A stretch of DNA of 7,601 bases from Thermoplasmatota archaeon (GTDB taxonomy: Archaea > Thermoplasmatota > Thermoplasmata > UBA10834), in NCBI GenBank assembly GCA_022848805.1, contig JAJISI010000059.1, forward strand, positions 1 through 7,601, written 5' to 3'. The position numbers and the translations under genes were made by a program. Numbering within the stretch: position 1 is the stretch's first letter; each line of letters opens with the position of its first letter. Below are positions 1-6,441 of this stretch, in pieces. The notes under the pieces are model-generated. The model made no database searches, was not told the origin of the DNA, and worked only from the letters and a program-made list of their open reading frames with translations.

Positions 1-131
1 AGCTTCTGCGCGTCCTTCGGCGAGAACCACCTGAGGTCCATCGAGGCCGAGAACACGAACTCCTTCTCCGTCAGAATCTCCTTACCCTTCCTCCTGAAGA
101 GAACTGCTATGCTCCTTTGAACTTCACTCAT
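1..131 (-). CDS. DUF2240 family archaeal protein, N-terminal fragment (runs off left edge)
   Basis: The first 43 codons, from an ATG at 131-129, are visible; the rest lies beyond base 1. The N-terminus reads MSEVQRSIAVLF, then a basic RRKGK stretch, then EKEFVFSASMDLRWFSPKDA. A basic 'RKGK' followed by 'EFVF...S.DLRWFSP..A' is the opening I associate with the archaeal DUF2240 family, whose function is unknown; this is from memory, not a search. The ATG overlaps the end of the upstream HisA-like gene by 8 bases in another frame, so the two are translationally coupled and form one unit. A GGGAG stretch at 147-143 lies about 11 bases before the ATG and could serve as a rather distant ribosome binding site. 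Nothing can be said about the C-terminal part. Confidence 0.72.
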   Translation of the reverse strand, partial: MSEVQRSIAVLFRRKGKEILTEKEFVFSASMDLRWFSPKDAQK

Positions 132-729
132 CTGGCATCAGGCTCCCGTGATCCTCGGTCACCATGTAGTCGACGTCCAGCTCCTCGAGCCGAGGCATGT
201 CCGGTGCGGACGCGATGGCCCCCAGCGTGAAGCCATGCTCCTTCCGGGCCTTCGCAGCCTCCTCCACCAGCGCCATCGGCACCACGACGTCTGCTACTCC
301 GACCTCTGCAACCTCTCGGAACAAGTCTGAGATGGCCCGGCCCGATACCTCGGGGTCAAAACTCACAATCCCATCCCGGAAGTCTACTTTGAACGTAATG
401 TTCTCGGACAACTTAAATGCTCCTCTGAGCTCAGATAAATCGACGAGGGTGCTTGTGCCGACAACCGCCCGCTCAGCTCCTGTGATGAGCATGTCTATGA
501 CGTTGTTGGAGTACCTTACGCCTCCCTCGTACATAGTGGGCAATTCGTCGCTGATCTTCTGAGCTATGTCGAGTTGCGGTTTGTTCTTGGACAAGCCGTC
601 GAAATCTGCGAGATAAAGCTTCTCGAACCTCTCCGACAGCCCCGACGCAATCTCAAAAGCGCTGCTCTTAGACGGAGTTCGTTGGAACGGGCTGCGTGCC
701 TCGATCGCTATGTATGGGACGATCTTCAT
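124..729 (-). CDS. HisA/HisF-like TIM-barrel protein, probably not a histidine enzyme
   Basis: This 201-residue protein resembles HisA (ProFAR isomerase). Residues 38-45 (LYLADFDG), the following P51, the glycine-rich strand EGGVRY (68-73) and AVVGTSTL (88-95) match the HisA pattern of 'ADLDA..G', 'GGIR..E' and 'VIGT.AL'. VDFRDG (115-120) matches the strand carrying the second HisA catalytic aspartate, here D116. However, HisA has an aspartate near residue 8 (as in VPAIDL), and here that strand reads VPYIAIEAR, with alanine at position 8. The later phosphate-binding and 'DISRDG' loops are not recognisable, and the protein is about 40 residues shorter than HisA. It is therefore probably a paralog with another substrate; its role is unknown. 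No Shine-Dalgarno precedes the ATG, so it may be leaderless. It is followed, with an 8-base overlap, by a DUF2240 gene. Confidence 0.75.
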   Translation of the reverse strand: MKIVPYIAIEARSPFQRTPSKSSAFEIASGLSERFEKLYLADFDGLSKNKPQLDIAQKISDELPTMYEGGVRYSNNVIDMLITGAERAVVGTSTLVDLSELRGAFKLSENITFKVDFRDGIVSFDPEVSGRAISDLFREVAEVGVADVVVPMALVEEAAKARKEHGFTLGAIASAPDMPRLEELDVDYMVTEDHGSLMPDE

Positions 730-755
730 GTCAGCGGATGGCGCAGAGCGCTGAC
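730..755. repeat. Perfect 7-bp inverted repeat touching the start of the HisA-like gene
   Basis: GTCAGCG at 730-736 pairs exactly with CGCTGAC at 749-755, leaving a 12-base spacer. On the minus strand the repeat ends directly before the ATG of the HisA-like gene. If the transcript starts upstream it would form a hairpin in front of the start codon; if it is leaderless the repeat overlaps the transcription start, where an operator could sit. Seven pairs can arise by chance, so the role is uncertain. Confidence 0.4.
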
Positions 756-756
756 T

Positions 757-768
757 GAATACTAAAGG
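757..768 (-). promoter_or_regulatory. Possible weak TATA region for the HisA-like/DUF2240 unit
   Basis: Read on the minus strand this AT-rich stretch is CTTTAGTATTCA, the only TATA-like segment in the right place. Its centre is about 33 bases upstream of the HisA-like ATG, which would put transcription start within roughly ten bases of that codon. This agrees with the absence of a Shine-Dalgarno. The match to an archaeal TATA box is imperfect. Confidence 0.35.
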
Positions 769-870
769 TGTTCGGATGAGCGGGGCGTTTTTCTCAAGGA
801 GAGCAAGGTTGCCTGCCGGACAAAGCGTTGCCTCTGGACGGATGTTGAGGCGGACCAGGATGTGCTAATA

Positions 871-887
871 CTTATATAGAAGTTCTA
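871..887 (+). promoter_or_regulatory. Thermosome promoter: TATA box with an adjoining palindrome
   Basis: CTTATATA at 871-878 is a good archaeal TATA box. The usual 25-27 base spacing puts transcription start near base 900 and gives a leader of about 40 bases. Overlapping its end is an 11-base perfect palindrome, TAGAA-G-TTCTA at 877-887, lying between the TATA box and the expected start, where a bound repressor would block polymerase. CTAAC at 885-889 equals one half of the heat-shock motif I recall for Archaeoglobus HSR1, but the second half is absent. The promoter is well supported; the operator is a hypothesis. Confidence 0.7.
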
Positions 888-930
888 ACATATACGAGCC
901 TGAAACCGGGACGGGACAACCGTTCGAAGC

Positions 931-936
931 GGAGGT
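931..936 (+). promoter_or_regulatory. Ribosome binding site of the thermosome gene
   Basis: GGAGGT is a strong Shine-Dalgarno. It is followed by two consecutive ATG codons, at 942 (5-base gap) and 945 (8-base gap). Both spacings are workable, so the protein may start with Met-Met or one residue later. Confidence 0.8.
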
Positions 937-941
937 ATAAC

Positions 942-2573
942 ATGATGGGTCAAACACCTATTCTAATACTGAAAGAAGGAACCAAGAGGGAGAAGGGCAA
1001 GGGTGCCCAGTTCAACAACATCACTGCGGCGAGAACCATCGCTGACTCGGTGAGAAGCACCCTGGGCCCCAGAGGAATGGACAAGATGCTGGTCGACAGC
1101 ATGGGAGACGTCGTCATCACGAACGACGGCGTGACGATCCTGAAGGAGATCGACGTCGAGCACCCCGCCGCCAAGATGCTGGTGGAAGTGGCAAAGACGC
1201 AGGATGACGAATGCGGCGACGGCACAACGACCGCCGTGATACTCGCGGGAGAGCTACTGAAGAAGGCCGAAGCTCTGATCGAGCGAAACGTTCATCCGAC
1301 GGTCATATCCGGAGGATTCAGGATGGCTGCTCATAAGTCCAGGGAGGTCCTCGAAGAACTCGCCATTAAGGTAACCCCAGACCAGAAGGAGATTCTAAGG
1401 GACATCGCGAGAACAGCGATGATATCAAAGAGCGTCTCCTCGTCGAGAGACCTGCTTTCCGGCGTCGCAGTGGACGCGGTGAGCGCGGTCGCCGAGAAGA
1501 AGAGCGATGGTACATGGACCGTTGATGACGACGATATCCAGGTCGTCAAGAAGCAGGGCGGATCGATGGACGACACGCAGATGATCGCTGGAATAATCGT
1601 TGACAAGGAGGCTGTACACGCGGCCATGCCCAAGCGTATAGAGAAGGCGAAGATCGCCCTTGTCGATTCAGCACTCGAAGTCAAGAAGACGGAGATTGAC
1701 GCGAAGATAGAGATCACCGACCCGAGCCAGCTGCATGCGTTCCTCGACGAGGAGGAGAACATGCTCAAGAAGATGGTCGGCATCGTCAAGAAATCAGGCG
1801 CGAACGTGCTGTTCTGCCAGAAGGGCATAGATGACCTCGCTCAGCATTACCTCTCGAAGGAGGGAGTATACGCCGTCAGGCGGGTCAAGAAGAGCGACAT
1901 GGAGAAGCTCGCCAAGGCGACAGGCTCCAACCTCGTGACCAAGCTAGACGACCTTAAAGCCGGAGACCTCGGCACCGCGAGACTCGTCGAGGAGAAGAAG
2001 ATCGCTGAGGACAGGATGACCTTTGTCACCGGTTGCAAGAACCCGAAGGCAGTCTCTGTGCTGATCCGTGGAGGAACCGAGCACGTCATAGACGAGATTG
2101 ACAGATCCCTGAACGATGCGATAAGCGTCGTGGCAGTTGCAGTGGAGGACGGCAAGCTCGTCACAGGTGGAGGCTCAACAGCGACCGAGCTAGCCCAGAG
2201 GATAAGGGAATACGCAGCGTCCGTCGGAGGCAGAGAACAGATGGCAATAGACGCCTTCGCCAATGCACTCGAAGTAGTCCCGACGGCTCTTGCCGAGAAT
2301 GCCGGTCTCGACCCGATCGATGTCCTGATTGAGCTGAGAAAGGCGCACAAGTCGGGCAAGGTGTATGCTGGAATCAACGTGCTCACTGGCAAAGTCACCG
2401 ACATGAAGAGGGAGAAGGTCTTTGAGCCGCTTCGTGTTGGTAAGCAGGGGATCAGCTCAGCAACAGACGCCGCCGTGATGATCCTCAGGATCGACGATGT
2501 CATAGCATCGAAAAGCGGCGCTGGCGGCAAGAGTCCGCAGATGCCTGACATGGGTGATGGCGGCTTCGATTGA
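942..2573 (+). CDS. thsA: Thermosome subunit (group II chaperonin, archaeal Hsp60)
   Basis: This 543-residue subunit has the normal length for the cytosolic, ATP-driven double-ring chaperonin that encloses unfolded proteins and closes with a built-in lid. The equatorial ATP-site motifs are in place: LGPRGMDKML (41-50), NDGVTIL (61-67) and GDGTT (92-96, with the ligand aspartate D93). The C-terminal half has VTGGGSTATEL and ENAGLDPIDVL, where the family's ATP-hydrolysis aspartate lies. The middle of the protein is the less conserved apical substrate-binding domain. The C-terminus, ending MPDMGDGGFD, is a short version of the Gly/Met-rich tail that projects into the cavity. It has its own TATA box and a strong ribosome binding site, so it is probably highly expressed. 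Next comes grpE after 99 bases. Whether the organism has further subunit types (alpha or beta) cannot be told from here. Confidence 0.97.
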   Translation: MMGQTPILILKEGTKREKGKGAQFNNITAARTIADSVRSTLGPRGMDKMLVDSMGDVVITNDGVTILKEIDVEHPAAKMLVEVAKTQDDECGDGTTTAVILAGELLKKAEALIERNVHPTVISGGFRMAAHKSREVLEELAIKVTPDQKEILRDIARTAMISKSVSSSRDLLSGVAVDAVSAVAEKKSDGTWTVDDDDIQVVKKQGGSMDDTQMIAGIIVDKEAVHAAMPKRIEKAKIALVDSALEVKKTEIDAKIEITDPSQLHAFLDEEENMLKKMVGIVKKSGANVLFCQKGIDDLAQHYLSKEGVYAVRRVKKSDMEKLAKATGSNLVTKLDDLKAGDLGTARLVEEKKIAEDRMTFVTGCKNPKAVSVLIRGGTEHVIDEIDRSLNDAISVVAVAVEDGKLVTGGGSTATELAQRIREYAASVGGREQMAIDAFANALEVVPTALAENAGLDPIDVLIELRKAHKSGKVYAGINVLTGKVTDMKREKVFEPLRVGKQGISSATDAAVMILRIDDVIASKSGAGGKSPQMPDMGDGGFD

Positions 2574-2601
2574 GTTGAGCAGACATTCCAACAAACCCCT
2601 T

Positions 2602-2610
2602 CATTTACTT
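2602..2610 (+). promoter_or_regulatory. Possible weak TATA-like element before grpE
   Basis: CATTTACTT is the most AT-rich part of the thermosome-grpE gap. If used as a TATA box it would place transcription start close to 2632, at the left edge of the inverted repeat there. The match is poor; grpE might instead be reached by read-through from the thermosome gene. Confidence 0.3.
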
Positions 2611-2613
2611 TCA

Positions 2614-2656
2614 CCGATGATGCGAAGTGACATCGGGCGTGGTAACAGCGCCCGAT
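2614..2656 (+). promoter_or_regulatory. Inverted repeat and alternative hairpins in the grpE leader
   Basis: ATCGGGCG at 2632-2639 is exactly complementary to CGCCCGAT at 2649-2656, with a 9-base spacer. The repeat ends two bases before the grpE Shine-Dalgarno (GGAGG, 2659-2663). A second pairing, CCGATG (2614-2619) with CATCGG (2631-2636), uses the same left arm, so the two hairpins cannot coexist. No T-run follows, which argues against a simple terminator. It could be a DNA operator for a chaperone regulator, or an RNA switch if transcription begins upstream of 2614. The pairing is certain; the function is inferred. Confidence 0.5.
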
Positions 2657-2672
2657 CTGGAGGCGACGACTG

Positions 2673-3278
2673 ATGCCGGAGGAAACAGAGGACTCTCTTC
2701 CCTTGGAGGAAGACACCCAGCCCACAAGTAGCGACGCTAAGGAAGACGCGTCGGTAGAAGGTATTCTGACCGCGAAGGACCGGCAGATACAGGAGCTCAC
2801 TGACACGCTGAAGAGGACCCAAGCTGAGTTCGAGAACTATAAGAAACGGGTGAGCCGTGAGTGGTCGGAGAAGTCCAAGCACGCGGGGGAACGCGTCGTA
2901 GGTGACCTCCTAGCAGTCCTCGACACCTTCGACAAAGCCCTGGAAAGAACCGACGGAGCGGATGATGACGCCGCCCAGTCGAACGGACTTGAAGGCATTC
3001 ATAAGCAGCTGTTTCAAATCCTACAAAGGACGGGGCTTAAGGAGATAGACACTCGCGCCCCGTTCGACCCTTTCATGCACGAGGCACTCATGCGCGAAGA
3101 GCGGGATGATGGAGACGATGGCACCATCCTCGAAGTATTCCAGAAAGGCTATATGATGGGGGCGAAGGTAATCAGGACCGCGAAGGTCAAAGTCTCGGCG
3201 AAGAAGCGGGATGACGATGTCGAGGCGGGAAGCGTCTCAAATCAACATGACGATCAACACGAAGAGAAGAACGAATAG
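2673..3278 (+). CDS. grpE: GrpE, nucleotide exchange factor of DnaK
   Basis: GrpE releases ADP from DnaK so that it can bind ATP and let go of its client; it works as a dimer in the cytosol. The 201-residue protein has an acidic, probably disordered N-terminus (1-30), then a long charged helix (about 33-70) with the family pattern AEFENYKKR (51-59), which forms the dimer coiled coil. DLLAVLDTFDKAL (78-90) belongs to the helical bundle. The beta domain that contacts DnaK has the signature from FDPFMHEAL (131-139) to GYMMGAKVIRTAKVKV (159-174). After this comes an unusual polar, acidic tail of about 26 residues; GrpE usually ends soon after that strand. The start is supported by GGAGG at 2659-2663, nine bases upstream. 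dnaK begins 15 bases after the stop, so the two are co-transcribed. Confidence 0.96.
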   Translation: MPEETEDSLPLEEDTQPTSSDAKEDASVEGILTAKDRQIQELTDTLKRTQAEFENYKKRVSREWSEKSKHAGERVVGDLLAVLDTFDKALERTDGADDDAAQSNGLEGIHKQLFQILQRTGLKEIDTRAPFDPFMHEALMREERDDGDDGTILEVFQKGYMMGAKVIRTAKVKVSAKKRDDDVEAGSVSNQHDDQHEEKNE

Positions 3279-3284
3279 AAGGAG
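3279..3284 (+). promoter_or_regulatory. Ribosome binding site deciding the dnaK start
   Basis: AAGGAG directly follows the grpE stop codon. It is nine bases from the ATG at 3294 but only three from an in-frame TTG at 3288, so the ATG is the likely start. The protein then begins MAESKEKIIGIDLGT, as archaeal DnaK proteins normally do. Confidence 0.75.
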
Positions 3285-3293
3285 AGATTGCGT

Positions 3294-5180
3294 ATGGCAG
3301 AATCTAAGGAGAAAATCATCGGCATCGACCTGGGTACTAGCAACTCAGCTGCGGCCGTGATTGAGGGTGGAAGAGCAACGATCGTCCCGAGTGCGGAGGG
3401 CACGAGCTTGGGAGGCAAAGCGTTTCCATCCTACGTGGCATTCACGAAAGACGGACAGATGCTGGTCGGCGAACCAGCTAGAAGGCAAGCGGTATCGAAC
3501 CCTGAGAACACCGTCTTCGCGATAAAGCGGAAGATGGGTACGGACCACAAGACGAAGATACTGGACAAGGAGTACACTCCGCAGCAGGTATCAGCGTTCA
3601 TACTTCAGAAAGTGAGACGGGACGCCGAGTCCTTCCTGGGAGTCCAGGTGAAGAAGGCCGTTATAACCGTGCCTGCCTACTTCAACGACAACCAGAGACA
3701 GGCGACGAAGGACGCAGGAGAGATCGCAGGCCTCGAGGTGGTCAGAATCATCAACGAGCCGACAGCGGCAGCCCTGGCGTACGGTCTGGACAAATCCGAG
3801 AAGGAGCAGAAGATCATGGTCTTCGACCTCGGAGGTGGCACACTCGATGTCACCGTCATGGATTTCGGCGACGGAGTGTTCGAAGTCGTCTCCACGAACG
3901 GAGACACTCAGCTCGGCGGGACCGACATGGACAACGCGCTCGTCGACCACATCAGCGGCGAGTTCAAGGCGGAACACGGGATCGATGTGACAAGCGACAA
4001 GATGGCGGTCCAGCGCATAAGGGAGGCGGCCGAGAAGGCGAAGATAGAACTGTCCTCAACGATGGAGACCGAAATCAACCTTCCGTATCTCACCGCGGAC
4101 GCGTCGGGCCCAAGGCACCTCGCTCTGAAGCTGACAAGGGCCAAGCTCGAGGACCTCGTGAAACCCACCGTCGATAGGTGCAAGGCTCCAGCCATACAGG
4201 CGCTCAAGGATGCCAAGCTCGAATCCGACCAGATAGACAAGATCATACTGGTCGGTGGACCTACGAGGATGCCTATAGTCCAGAGGCTCGTCGAAGACAT
4301 CGTTGGCAAGAAGATCGAACGTGGAGTGGACCCCATGGAATGCGTCGCAATGGGCGCAGCGATACAAGGCGGAGTGATAGAGGGCACCGTTAAGGACATC
4401 CTTCTATTGGATGTAACGCCGCTTTCGCTCGGAGTCGAGACCCTTGGAGGCGTGTTCCATAAACAGATCGAGAGGAACACGACCATCCCCACTCGAAAGA
4501 GCGAGGTGTTCTCCACCGCCGCGGACGGTCAGACGAGCGTGGAGATCCACATCTTACAGGGTGAGCGCCCGATGGCGGTTGACAACGTGAGCCTCGGGAG
4601 ATTCCACCTCATGGGCATCCCGCCGGCGCCCAGGGGCGTTCCGCAGATAGAGGTTACCTTCGACATCGACGCAAATGGGATCATAGACGTCAAGGCGAAG
4701 GACACGGGAACAGGAAAGGAGCAGAAGATCACCGTCACCGCGACGACGAAGCTTGAACAGAACGATATTGATCGCATGATCAAAGATGCCGAGACCTACG
4801 CCGAGGAAGACAAGAACAGGAAGGAGAACGTGGACATCAAGAACCGCGCCGAGGCGAAAGCCTACGAGGTCGAGCACATTCTTGAGGAGATGGGCGACAA
4901 GATCCCTCAGGACATGAAGGACGGAATCAACAAGCTATCTGAGGAGCTAAAAGCGATCGTCGCATCAAACGGCGACATTGTGGCCATGAAACAGAAGCTG
5001 GAAGAGCTGGAGAAGGCGCTCCTCGAGGTCGGCAAGAAGGTGTACGAGGCCACGGCCGCACAGCAGCAGGCGCCGCCGCAACAGCCGCCGGAAGAGGGTG
5101 CCAGCCCAGGAGCGGGCGGTGACGATGGCTACGTCGATGCCGAGTACAAAATAGTAGACGACGAAGAGGGTGACAAGTAG
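3294..5180 (+). CDS. dnaK: DnaK, Hsp70 molecular chaperone
   Basis: DnaK binds exposed hydrophobic peptide segments under control of an ATPase cycle set by DnaJ and GrpE. The 628-residue protein has the nucleotide-binding domain first: phosphate-1 motif IGIDLGTSNS (9-18), AVITVPAYFND, INEPTAAALAYG and the phosphate-2 motif DLGGGTLDVTV starting at D178. The linker DILLLDVTPLSLG (about 368-380) leads to the peptide-binding beta domain and then the helical lid (from about 512). The tail is rich in Gln, Pro and Gly and ends in an acidic DAEYKIVDDEE segment like bacterial DnaK. After KRKMGTDHKTKILDKEYTP the domain lacks the roughly two-dozen-residue insert of proteobacterial DnaK, so it is of the Gram-positive/archaeal type. 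It lies 15 bases after grpE and 87 bases before dnaJ. An in-frame TTG at 3288 would add two residues but is less likely. Confidence 0.98.
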   Translation: MAESKEKIIGIDLGTSNSAAAVIEGGRATIVPSAEGTSLGGKAFPSYVAFTKDGQMLVGEPARRQAVSNPENTVFAIKRKMGTDHKTKILDKEYTPQQVSAFILQKVRRDAESFLGVQVKKAVITVPAYFNDNQRQATKDAGEIAGLEVVRIINEPTAAALAYGLDKSEKEQKIMVFDLGGGTLDVTVMDFGDGVFEVVSTNGDTQLGGTDMDNALVDHISGEFKAEHGIDVTSDKMAVQRIREAAEKAKIELSSTMETEINLPYLTADASGPRHLALKLTRAKLEDLVKPTVDRCKAPAIQALKDAKLESDQIDKIILVGGPTRMPIVQRLVEDIVGKKIERGVDPMECVAMGAAIQGGVIEGTVKDILLLDVTPLSLGVETLGGVFHKQIERNTTIPTRKSEVFSTAADGQTSVEIHILQGERPMAVDNVSLGRFHLMGIPPAPRGVPQIEVTFDIDANGIIDVKAKDTGTGKEQKITVTATTKLEQNDIDRMIKDAETYAEEDKNRKENVDIKNRAEAKAYEVEHILEEMGDKIPQDMKDGINKLSEELKAIVASNGDIVAMKQKLEELEKALLEVGKKVYEATAAQQQAPPQQPPEEGASPGAGGDDGYVDAEYKIVDDEEGDK

Positions 5181-5210
5181 CCCTCGACCAAAACCTCTTT
5201 CATCACCTTC

Positions 5211-5233
5211 CCGTCTCCCCGTAGAGACAGCGG
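5211..5233 (+). repeat. Small hairpin between dnaK and dnaJ
   Basis: GTCTC at 5213-5217 pairs with GAGAC at 5224-5228 around a six-base loop. CCG and CGG outside it could extend the stem if two bases bulge out. It lies in the 87-base gap, about 24 bases before the dnaJ Shine-Dalgarno, and has no T-run after it. I see no convincing TATA box in the gap. It may affect mRNA processing or stability, or be chance. Confidence 0.3.
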
Positions 5234-5267
5234 TTGCCGTCCAAGTATGCACGGATGAGGTCTGCAG

Positions 5268-6425
5268 ATGCCATCAAAGCGAGATTACTATGATGTCCTC
5301 GGCGTTAGCAGGGACGCCAGCATCGACGATATCAAGAAGGCATATCGCAAACTCGCACTCAAACACCATCCAGACAAGAACAAGGAACACCCCAAAGAGG
5401 CCGAGGAGAAGTTCAAGGACCTGTCGGAGGCATACGAGGTTCTGGCGGACCCAGGCAAGAGAACCAGGTACGACCAGTACGGTCACTCGGGTGTCGAGAG
5501 CACCTTCCGAGGCGGAGGATTCGATTGGTCTGACTTCACGCACTTCGAAGACATCAACGACATATTCGGAGGATCCTCCGGATTCGGCTTCGGAGGCAGC
5601 ATATTCGAGCAGTTTTTCGGGGGGAGACCCAGGTCGGGTCCGCGCGAGGGACGTTCGCTTAGGTATGACATCGAGGTATCGCTCCTGGATGCCGCTTCCG
5701 GTGTCGAGAAGGAGCTGAGGATCCCTCATTCCGTCCAATGCAAATCATGTGAAGGGCAGGGTGCCAAAGCGAAGAACATCAAGACCTGCTCGACATGCGG
5801 CGGTGCTGGCCAGGTGAGACGAGGCCAGACGCGCGGAAACACCAGCTTCGTCTCGATAGCAGCCTGCCCGACCTGCAGGGGCTCTGGCAAGCAGATCGTC
5901 AAACCTTGCGCAACATGCGCCGGCGCCGGAGCCACAAACACGACGAGCACGATCAAAGTCGCCATTCCCAGGGGAACCGAGGAGGGGATGAGGCTGAGGG
6001 TCAGAGGGGCCGGCGAAGCGAGCATGGAGGGAGGCGCTCCGGGAGACCTCTTCATCGTAATCCACATAGCCCCGCACGAGCTCTTCGAGAGGGACGGAAA
6101 AAACATCTATGTCGACGCGCCGATCTCCTTCTCTGAAGCCGCATTGGGCGCGAAGATCCAAGTCCCGACGCTAGACGGCACAGCGCTCGTTACGATTCCG
6201 CCAGGAACGCAGACAGACACGATTTTTCGTCTGAAGGGGAAAGGGATGCCGGACATTCGAGGCTATGGAAATGGGGACGAATTCGTGAGGACGCAGGTGA
6301 TAACTCCTGCGAAGCTCAATTCCGAACAGAAACAGTTGCTGCGTAGATTCTCGGAATCGGTCGGGCAGTACGGGAAGACAGGTACCAGGAAGAAGTGGTT
6401 CTCGGACTCCCGAAAGAAGCCATAG
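5268..6425 (+). CDS. dnaJ: DnaJ, type I (class A) J-domain co-chaperone of DnaK
   Basis: DnaJ captures unfolded clients, passes them to DnaK and stimulates its ATPase. This 385-residue protein has every part of a class A member. The J domain (about 6-72) has the essential HPD triad at 34-36 and the helix IV end RYDQYG. A Gly/Phe-rich region follows (about 75-125). The zinc domain has four CxxC pairs at 158/161, 174/177, 200/203 and 214/217, each followed by a glycine-containing GxG-type segment, and binds two zinc ions. The C-terminal client-binding and dimerisation domains contain GDLFIVIHI, VDAPISFSEAALGA and LKGKGMPDIRG. GAGGT at 5257-5261 lies six bases before the ATG. It follows dnaK by 87 bases and is most simply the last chaperone gene of that transcript. 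Confidence 0.97.
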   Translation: MPSKRDYYDVLGVSRDASIDDIKKAYRKLALKHHPDKNKEHPKEAEEKFKDLSEAYEVLADPGKRTRYDQYGHSGVESTFRGGGFDWSDFTHFEDINDIFGGSSGFGFGGSIFEQFFGGRPRSGPREGRSLRYDIEVSLLDAASGVEKELRIPHSVQCKSCEGQGAKAKNIKTCSTCGGAGQVRRGQTRGNTSFVSIAACPTCRGSGKQIVKPCATCAGAGATNTTSTIKVAIPRGTEEGMRLRVRGAGEASMEGGAPGDLFIVIHIAPHELFERDGKNIYVDAPISFSEAALGAKIQVPTLDGTALVTIPPGTQTDTIFRLKGKGMPDIRGYGNGDEFVRTQVITPAKLNSEQKQLLRRFSESVGQYGKTGTRKKWFSDSRKKP

Positions 6426-6427
6426 AT

Positions 6428-6441
6428 GAAAACATATTTAT
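6428..6441 (+). promoter_or_regulatory. TATA box with A-rich BRE for the RNase H-like gene (leaderless)
   Basis: CATATTTA at 6433-6440, preceded by GAAAA (6428-6432), fits an archaeal BRE plus TATA box. Its centre is 30 bases before the ATG at 6467, so transcription would begin about four bases ahead of that codon. No Shine-Dalgarno lies in front of the ATG, in contrast to grpE, dnaK and dnaJ. Together these point to a leaderless mRNA. Confidence 0.6.

Noticed and set aside
766..865. The middle of the divergent intergenic region as a small RNA or small gene.
   Set aside because: I found no convincing start with ribosome binding site, no stable long hairpin and no known RNA pattern.
2632..2656. 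The grpE-leader hairpin read as a terminator of the thermosome gene.
   Set aside because: No T-run follows it, and it touches the grpE ribosome binding site.
1847..2806. A 319-codon minus-strand open frame.
   Set aside because: It is antisense to the thermosome and grpE genes and its Ser-rich product has no recognisable family pattern; long antisense frames are common in GC-rich coding DNA.
3908..4516. A 202-codon minus-strand open frame.
   Set aside because: It lies wholly antisense to the conserved dnaK gene and shows no protein-family motif.
5567..5580. A 14-base perfect palindrome, CGGAGGATCCTCCG, inside dnaJ.
   Set aside because: It encodes the Gly/Ser part of the low-complexity Gly/Phe region, where GGA and TCC codons readily create such symmetry.
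5170..5718. A 182-codon plus-strand open frame overlapping the dnaJ start.
   Set aside because: Its product is low-complexity, rich in Ser, Arg and Thr, and it overlaps an unmistakable dnaJ in another frame.
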